This document shows positions 56,697-64,000 of a DNA stretch of 64,000 nt, in pieces. Position 1 is the stretch's first letter, and every line of letters starts with the position of its first letter. The stretch spans positions 74,710,001 through 74,774,000 of the forward strand of contig JBITNC010000001.1 in NCBI GenBank assembly GCA_050084985.1, in the 5' to 3' direction. A program made the position numbers and the translations under genes. This stretch comes from Nageia nagi (lineage: Eukaryota; Pinophyta). The notes below the pieces were generated by a model. The model had not been told where the DNA came from, searched no databases, and saw only the letters and a list, made by a program, of their open reading frames with translations.

Positions 56697-58373
56697 AAAT
56701 AAATAATGGAAAAAAAATATTATTTCTAATAAATAAATAGTCTTTTTACCTTTCTTTATAAAGGGAAAGATCACATATTTTCTTTTAGAAGATGTCTTGA
56801 CATATGGACATTAAGAATGGCAAAGTTGTATAATTGATAATATCTTTTGTTTCAAGGAATATCACTAAGATTTACAAGGGGTAAGGTCCATATAAAATAC
56901 TTCATTTTTATAACAAAATTTCATTTAAGGTTTTGTCCCCCATATTTTATATGAAGGCATGTCCATTTCATACTCTTTATCACTTTTTAATGATTATGTG
57001 ATATATGGTATATATTTTGTTTAAGCCATATTCATGCAAGTTCTCAATAAGTTTATATAAATTTTGCAAAAAATCGATGGCAAGGAGGTTAAAGATTGTA
57101 TCTTTATACTAGTTTATTAATACAATTATGTGAGAATATTCTTTACTTTGGCTTCTTGATCTCAAGAAGAGAAATATAGATTAACTTATATAAATAAATT
57201 ATATTTGACAAACTTTTCATTTTAGTTATCTATCTTCTAATGTATATCTTCTTTAATATTTTTTAGATGTTAGCTTAATTCATTGTAACAAGTCAACTTA
57301 TTCATTAAAAAAAATGAGCCTAATGCACTTAAGCATCAACATAGTAGCTTACATTAGTCTAAATCAAGGGTAAAATCATTGAATCTTGATTATGTACTTT
57401 CTTATCCATAAATGGGAAACTTCTTGAAGCTTGAGTTGTATTAGTAAGTTTGAGTTGTATTAGATTATATAATTGTATAAAAGGAAAATATTTAATCATT
57501 TCAATATATAATAATGTTATAAGCTCATACAAGGAGGGTGGATTCATAAAGTGACTAATTTTCATATGTTGAAATTCAAATGCCACCACCACTTTATTAT
57601 TTTCTTATACAACACTTTTTGTATAAGGTCAAGCAGCTAAACGAAGTTAAGTACTATGGTATAGCTTTCACAAATAATTAACCAAAAAAATATCATAATG
57701 ATAAATATCAAACTTATACTTTTATATATAAATGATCACTATTATTTTATTATTAGCATTTACAAAAAATCATATTATAATTGAAATGTATCATAGCATA
57801 AAATCATTATCATAAATACACCTATTACATTTGCATTTTCATTCAAGAGCCATCAACATTCTATTATTTTTTCATCTCACTAAATATTAAAAAACTCTTA
57901 ACAAACTATATTGTATGATACTCTCAACAAACAAAGAATTAATCAAATTTCAATCATCAACTAAATTTATGATTCTTTTTAATCATATTAACATAATATT
58001 AAATGTTTATTATATATAATATAATAATTAAATATAAGGACAAAATTTAACACACATCAAATTTTATATTAAAATATTAATTCATGTTAGGAAAGTTAGA
58101 AAAAAAAAATGAGTATAAAAACTCAAAGTATTCAAAAAAAAAAAAAAAAACCTAATTTCAAAACTCTCTTGATCATATTGACGAAATATTACAAAGTTCA
58201 ATTAAAACTTTCCTCAAGCTTCTACAGTCCTCCCAAGTCAATTTACATGAAGCACATTCCTGACCATACATATTGTCTAAGCATGCATGAAACACTCCAT
58301 TGTCAATTGAATTCTCTCACTTGTTGTTATTCCCCCATTAATGCCCAAGGAGGAGAGGGCAATCTGGCTAAGT
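56697..58373. other. gene-free AT-rich stretch
   Basis: Strongly AT-rich, CpG-poor DNA with long A and T runs (A-run near 58132). I see no gene, LTR pair or RNA gene. Confidence 0.5.
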
Positions 58374-58383
58374 CTATTTAAAC
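58374..58383 (+). promoter_or_regulatory. TATA-like box at the edge of the CpG-retaining island
   Basis: CTATTTAAAC is preceded by a purine stretch and followed about 25-30 bp later by a pyrimidine-rich CTTTCTCTCCCGCTC, which looks like a plant 5' leader. Motif evidence only. Confidence 0.4.
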
Positions 58384-59140
58384 AGAGAAGGTTTCATTCC
58401 TTTCTCTCCCGCTCTTACCACTGTTATGCTGTCTCACTCTCTCGGTTCGTCAGGCTGCTAGTTTGCTCTTTCACGTTAGATCTTGCTTAAATAATTGTGA
58501 TGCTATCACCATCTCCTTGAGATTTGGTTTGCTATACTGCCGGCTGTTAGTGTTTATGATACAGCCCCGGTTTCGCTTCCTGTTTTCCTGGTCTATTTTA
58601 ACACATCCATGCTCATCCATGTCATTATTGTTGGTATTCTGTTGGAAGGCTTTTGGCTGGTTAGATCTCCCGATGCATCACCCTATATTGTTTCTAGTCT
58701 ATCATTCTCTACACTCCAGCAAGTTATGTCCATGGATTCTGGGCAGTCTATTACTCTGACTTCGTAGTCTTCTGATCGTCTTTTCCACATCGATAAGCGC
58801 CCAGAATCCTCTTGTTTCTCCGAAGAACACTTAAACCAGAGATTTTGCGTCAAATCGGCGAAACAGAATCGCTAACCGAAGCCATATCATATCCTCAGGA
58901 CACTGAATAAAAGTTTACATGATTGTGCAGGTCGTCCAGAAACAGAAGTCTAGAAGTTTTTCAGCTGTTTGGAAACCGAGGAAAATGATTAACGATTTTT
59001 CAGGCTTGCACGAACATGATTTGAGGGTGCCAAACATCTTTTCTAAAGTAAATGAGGGTAAAAATATGTCACTCTATTTCCCGTATGTTTCATTTGTCCT
59101 TATGCATCTTTTGGTTTATCACAATCTTGAATGAACACAA
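58384..59140 (+). other. CpG-retaining, GC-richer island; possible host exon or promoter
   Basis: About two dozen CpG dinucleotides fall in roughly 700 bp, whereas the 1.5 kb before it has only a few. The plus strand has a leader-like C/T-rich start, then overlapping open frames (58463-58759 is one, and a second frame through the same bases is also open for about 85 codons), so coding potential is ambiguous. A TTGTGCAG at about 58922-58930 could be a splice acceptor leading into the frame that reads VVQKQKSRSFSAVWKPRKM to 59134. I recognise no family. It may be a host gene 5' region, a non-coding RNA or a gene fragment. Confidence 0.35.
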
Positions 59141-60379
59141 GAATGAAATCAGATAGACTTTTAAATAATGTTTTTTTAATTTAATTTGAAAATATTAAAT
59201 TATAGTCATGAGACTCCCTTGAGCCTTTGTAAAAGCTTTTATTCGCTTTTAAATTTTCAAAAAACTATTATGAATTAGCTCAAGAACCTAAGAGATAATC
59301 ATGTTTTATAATAAAATCAAAATAATATTTAAACTAGAGTATACCCTCTTAGAACATATGTTTATATTGGTTGTCCAATTCAGCCAAATATTGAATTGCC
59401 TAATCCTCTCATGCTTAATAACAATATCACTATATCAATGAATATCTACCTTTTTCTTAGTATCCATTTTAGTCAAGAAGTTTACCATTATATTCATTGC
59501 TCTACTCATATATGTTGAGATCACATCATCAAATTCACATCACAACTACTCAATTTAGGTAAGAAGAATCCTCAACCGCCACATCTCCAAAGCAAAATTC
59601 AATTTGAGAAATTGATTCCATAATTATCCTCATATATCTTTATCTTACTACTCAAAGAGAAGAAATTTTGATATCTAAGGCTTCTATTTCATTAGTCATG
59701 GCCTTGATGTAGCTCTTAGTAGAGAAATTATCTCAACATAATCCTGAAACCACCATAATTCCTGCTTGGATTGCCTTTTGGAGCCCCATTACTATTGATT
59801 TTAATCTAGTATTTATTAAAAATATTAGAGCACACTCTAATAATCACTTTGTATTACATAAATAAATAGGGAGGTACAATATAAAAATATATTAACAACT
59901 TTGAATATGTTATTAACAACACACTAAGGATATCATGTACCCTCTAAATAAGACATACAATCAAGATATTAATAAATCTCTCTAACACCTAATATATCAA
60001 CCTGTAATTATATTTCTGATAGTGTTTTGGTTGGCCTTCCCACTAGCTCTATTCTACCTTTCCTACACTTTAGTTGTCTTTTCCATCATCCCTATATTAG
60101 CCTAAGTTTCCTCTTTAGCATATATTACCATAGTTTCTATGACTTTGCTTTAAATGACCCTAAACAATATCCAAGGAGTAGATTTCTCTCTACAAAAAAA
60201 TTCACTTCTTTCCAACCATAATGGCCACTAAATAAAACTTAAACCAATCTTCCATTCAATATGAAGAGATTCATATTTAAATATGCCCTTAATTCAAGTT
60301 TCCCAAATATCGATCCAATTTAAATTAATGTTGGATTGAATTTTATAAGCTAAGAACCATTTCTCCTAAATCTAGTATG
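59141..60379. other. gene-free AT-rich stretch
   Basis: AT-rich sequence without recognisable genes. From about 60230 it may contain the heavily decayed 5' continuation of the LINE that is readable from 60380. Confidence 0.4.
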
Positions 60380-62330
60380 TTAAGTGATCATATCTTTCCT
60401 CTCTTTTGTAGAATAACACACACCAAGATGGGCCAACTATTCTCTGAGTGTGCACCTTAGATGGACTCTCCAATAGTGTTATTAGCACCATAGTGGTAAA
60501 ATAGGGTTGCCCTCTCTCTTCGACTTTGTTTGGGTTATATATAGATGAGTTGGAGTCCTTTACCCTTGAGACCATATGGTCCAAGTGTGGATGCCTCCTT
60601 CATGGTAGCAGAGTTTCCTTCTTTTTGCTGATGATATCATATTGCTATCGCACTTGATTAAGAGTCTACAAGCTTTGCTCGATGCTCTCTATAGGTTCAT
60701 TACTAAGCAAGAGTTGGCAATGAACCTTAGCAAAACTAAGGTTGTGGCTTTTAATGTTTCGAAGGCCACAGTGGACCAGATATGGCTTAGCTTTTGCAAT
60801 AGTAGTATAGAGACTACCTCCTCTTATACATACTTGGAAGTCCTCTTTTTGGGTCCCAAATTCTCCATGAGGTCAACAGCATCACCTAAAGTTCATCGAG
60901 GGTATGCAACCTTGTCCACTTTGGAGAGGAAGTACTTCCAATTACACTTTTAGGATGTTTTGTCCAAGTTAGAGTTATTCCAAACCTTAGTTATACCTAC
61001 AACCTTGTATGAAATAGAGGTTTGGGGACCCAGCTTATTGGAAGATGACTATAGATCGATAGAGAGGTTCTTGATCATCTTTCTATCACACTTCATCTAA
61101 AGTAAGAAGATAGTCCCACACCCTATTTTCCTTAGAGTTTGGATGCCAATTTCTTCTTGTTTGAGCCCTCACATAGTCTTCTTTCTTCATCGTATTCAAA
61201 TTTTATCTACTCATGGCAGTGATAAACTCCTAGTTAGAGCCCTGTATTCCTTGATTAACTTGTCTACCCAGGGTTACCATCGATGCTAGTTTATCGAGGT
61301 CTCTATGATGCTTTTGATATTTGGTTTCTCATCGGATAGCTTGATTGCACCTTCTACGAGTTCACCACAGACATCAACAAGCTCCTTCATAGTGATCTAT
61401 GAGATTATATATAGATCTTATATTCAAGTTACTTGGGTGTCTCCCCCATAACTGTTAACACCCAAACTAGACCATTATGCTCATCATTACCTCCAGGTAG
61501 ATAAGGGGCTGATCCAGCCACTTGGATACATCAGCTTTCATCTTCCTCTTAGCTTGAGATTATCCCTTGGATAGTTTCAAGTATGGTCACACTAGTTGAG
61601 GATCGAGACGGACCACCACATAAACAGAGGCCTTCGAGTTTATCGCCTTTTCTCTCTTGAGATTGAGTTTGATACCCATTTTGTTTTTTGATACTCAATT
61701 TACTATGCGATCTATGGATGATAGTATTATCATTTTCAAAACTCACATATCTCTTTGAGCACATTCATTCATTATCTGATTAGTGATGTTTGGCTCTATG
61801 CTTTCAAGAGGCTCTCCTCTTACAAAGATTACTTCTAGCTTGAGCTCAACAACCACTTGGGATCGACTCATCACATCCTTTTTTTGCACCTCTTCTTTTG
61901 ATCGAGCTCATAGGAGACACTAAGAGAAGCACCTGCATCCATCATGTTGGACCAAGAGATGTACATAGAGCATCAAGGATCCTTCATTGATGCATCAGAT
62001 CACATCCTTCTTCTCCTCTAGTAGCAGTATCATAGACACATAGCATAGTATTCATACATGAGCTCTCCCTGGATAGAGAGTACCTTTGTACACTCCCCCA
62101 ATAAGTTCCAAAGTGGCATTCCCTAGGGAGCCTTAGTTTTTCTATCCCTCCTTTCTTTTAGGGTCAAGACTCTCTTATATAGTTGTAGTTGTTTATTCTT
62201 TTATGTTTCTTTTCTTTAGATGCATCCATTAGGGGCTTGTTGGCTTCATTTACATGATTGTACTTTCTAATCCCATTGATCACTTTTAGTCATTCGAGGC
62301 TTTAATATACTTTCTTTCTTCCCTATGTCT
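60380..62330 (+). pseudogene. LINE reverse transcriptase 3' half, 5'-truncated
   Basis: In shifted frames: a K-x-GCPLS motif near 60505, LGYI-MSWSP, then FADDIILLSHLIKS (catalytic F-A-D-D near 60635), ELAMNLSKTKVVAFNVSK, TSSYTYLEVLFLGPKFSMRS, GYATLSTLERKYFQLHF and LYEIEVWGPSLLEDDYRSIE. The order is that of non-LTR reverse transcriptases from the palm to the thumb, followed by a long C-terminal region to about 62000 and an untranslated end finishing near CTTTAATATAC at about 62310. No LTRs flank it. The N-terminal endonuclease is absent, consistent with the usual 5' truncation. Its CpG content is higher than that of nearby LTR elements. Confidence 0.83.
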
Positions 62331-62439
62331 CAAATTATCAAAGGTAAAGAGTTTTATTACATATGAATTGCAAGGAAAAAAAGTTCATTATCAACTAACC
62401 CTTGGATTTTTATATCTTGCTCCAATCCTTTATTTAATA

Positions 62440-63330
62440 TGCATGAGTAGGAGGGTTTGAAAGGATCTCTTCGTAATCCCACCTTCAGTATTGTAGATTT
62501 CAAGTCTCCCATAGCCCCTAGCTAATTCATTATCCCAATCCTTGTCTGTGAGATATCTTTCTTCTAATATTTTAATCATGGTCTATACTAATTTTGGGGG
62601 GGGATTGGAATTGATCACTAATCCAACATCTTAAGTTGCTTATACATATAGTCCTCTAGTTAATTATTGTTGAAATAACTTTCAATATTAATCCAACCCT
62701 TAGTTTCTATGAATAAATCTATCCCAAATTGTACTTCCTTTCCTCTCATAACTTTTAAAAATAATCCATATTTTACTAATTGAAATCTTCGCTTAAGTGT
62801 CTACCACACTAGAGACCCATTACCATCTTCAAGTAAATGACGTACATCCTTTGGATCCATTTATCCCAAGGATTTACTAGTTAACATTCTAATAAATAAA
62901 AAATTATTTAGAAGATCCACTTTTAGTAGATCTTTTTAGCAACTCTTTGTTATTTAGCTTTGATCTCTTTAGACTTAAGCCTCCTTTTACTATAGGCTAA
63001 CTTACTTTCTTCCATCTTACTAATGCATATTTCCTTTCTCTTTTTGCTCATCCCTATAAAAATGTTTTAGTCATTCTATCCAATTCCTTCCCTATGACAT
63101 GTAAGGAAACAATGATAGAAAATTTGTAGATTGGCATGGCCTAAATGATTGACTAAAAGAGAATTAATCTCCCCCAAAGGTTAACCACTTTTTAGACCAA
63201 TGCTAGTTTTTTCTTTAGTAAGATCTAATAGATTCATTGAGATAACTATTTGACTTTTTGAAATGTAAAGGGATCTCAAAAAAGACCACTAGAAGAGAAG
63301 TCAATGTGAATCTCATGATCCAAAGAATTT
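62440..63330 (-). pseudogene. second LINE fragment, opposite strand
   Basis: Minus-strand pieces read FEIPLHFKK (near 63260), LWGRLILF-SII-AMPIYKFS (near 63180-63110), and YALVRWKKVSLPIVKGGL with SLKRSKLNNKEL (near 63045-62940). VMRGKEVQFGIDLFIETKGW follows near 62750-62690. These match the region after the reverse transcriptase palm and the zf-RVT segment of plant LINEs. The catalytic part is missing or lies beyond recognition to the right. It belongs to a different LINE group than the plus-strand copy. Confidence 0.68.
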
Positions 63331-64000
63331 TATCACAAAGCCTTTGATCGATATTGAAGAATACGACTTAATTTGTGGTTCGAAGATAAACATTGAAAGC
63401 ATCTTTGATCATTCTCACTTCCCTAGGTTGACGACTCCAATCCTATGACATCCATGAAGGGTGAGAGGGTCAAAACCTCCTCACCCACTATGATACTATA
63501 AGTGAACATTGTTATCTTCTCCTAAAGATACAATTACCTAAGCTTTCAACCTTATAGAAAAAAGACATAATTCTCCTAAAGATAAACGTCTACTTAACGT
63601 TATCTTTAAATCTAAAATAAAAATAAAAAATTGTATTACTCATTATTAATATGTATTTTACAAACCCTACAATAATTATCTAAGATTTTATTTGAAAATG
63701 TGTTTTCTAAAACCTATGTTCAAACCACTATTGTTGGCATTATTATTTAAAGAGCATGACTACCATGAGAACACAAAACTCAAGAAACTGCTATTACAGA
63801 TAAGGAATATACCAATTTTCTATTGTTCATAGCATACTTGCATAATCCACCAACATTATCCAATACAACACATCATAATTACTAGCATAACATTATAATA
63901 ACATAAACCATGTAACGCTTTGCAAGTTCTCATTTCACAACATTCAGTACACTTCAGTGAAGGTATACGTACTAACATTAGTCACAATATTAAAGCCACA
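63331..64000. other. gene-free end of the window
   Basis: AT-rich sequence. The first 150 bp may continue the minus-strand LINE in decayed form. I see nothing else. Confidence 0.4.

Noticed and set aside
57630-57670. Short match CGAAGTTAAG to the internal control region of 5S rRNA
   Set aside because: Only about 10 bases match and the flanks do not; no SINE-like structure or poly(A) end was seen.
58463-58759. 98-codon frame as a membrane protein gene
   Set aside because: A second frame through the same bases is equally open and no family is recognised, so coding status is undecided; kept only as part of the island feature.

Overview
The window looks like intergenic DNA from a large, AT-rich, methylated plant genome. 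I would guess a gymnosperm or another repeat-bloated seed plant, but that is an inference from style: nested long-LTR Ty3/gypsy and Ty1/copia elements, tRNA-iMet primer sites (TGGTATCAGAGC and variants), plant-type LINEs, and very few CpG dinucleotides outside two places. I found no intact host protein gene, tRNA, rRNA, CRISPR array or bacterial-style operon. Almost everything with coding character is retroelement pol or gag in various stages of decay.

Layout. (1) 1-15126: a Ty3/gypsy element (G1, plus strand) entering from upstream. It has the end of its 5' LTR, decayed gag-PR-RT-RNaseH-IN-chromodomain (2261-6635), and a 3' LTR from 6690 to 15126. That LTR is split by a 4.66-kb minus-strand gag-protease-only element (7086-11746). 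The element is flanked on both sides, with no gap, by a 318-bp direct duplication of G1 LTR sequence. (2) 15157-31352: a minus-strand gypsy (G2) related to G1. Its internal region is 16066-20885. Its right LTR (20886-31352) is split by a young copia element (copia A, 23943-29050) with identical-length 546-bp LTRs and a perfect ATATT target duplication. Only the last ~0.9 kb of G2's left LTR is visible, so G1 probably sits inside that LTR. (3) 31353-35662: a gene-poor gap with a degenerate repeat and a long, stop-riddled coding remnant that I cannot assign (32281-33990). (4) 35663-41498: a plus-strand chromovirus (G3) that has lost most of gag and protease and carries a 29-bp minisatellite in both LTRs. 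(5) 41499-46421: AT-rich DNA without genes and a short G-rich tandem repeat. (6) 46427-56691: a Tat-type gypsy (G4, plus) with a perfect AAGAG target duplication and a second RNase H. It is interrupted in integrase by a peculiar minus-strand copia derivative (copia B, 52149-54996) whose terminal repeat carries an integrase-linker-like reading frame. (7) 58374-59140: a CpG-retaining, GC-richer island behind a TATA-like box, the best candidate for non-transposon sequence. (8) 60380-62330 and 62440-63330: two LINE fragments in opposite orientation.

How it works together. The elements are independent parasites that inserted into one another, so the window is best read as a chronology. G2, G3 and G4 are old frames; G1 and the gag-protease element are intermediate; copia A is the youngest by LTR similarity (about 12 differences in 546 bp by eye). 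The oddest structures are the 318-bp flanking duplication, the coding-like terminal repeat of copia B, the unassigned remnant at 32-34 kb, and the CpG-retaining island at 58.4-59.1 kb. All percentages and counts are hand counts from reading the sequence, not computed alignments.
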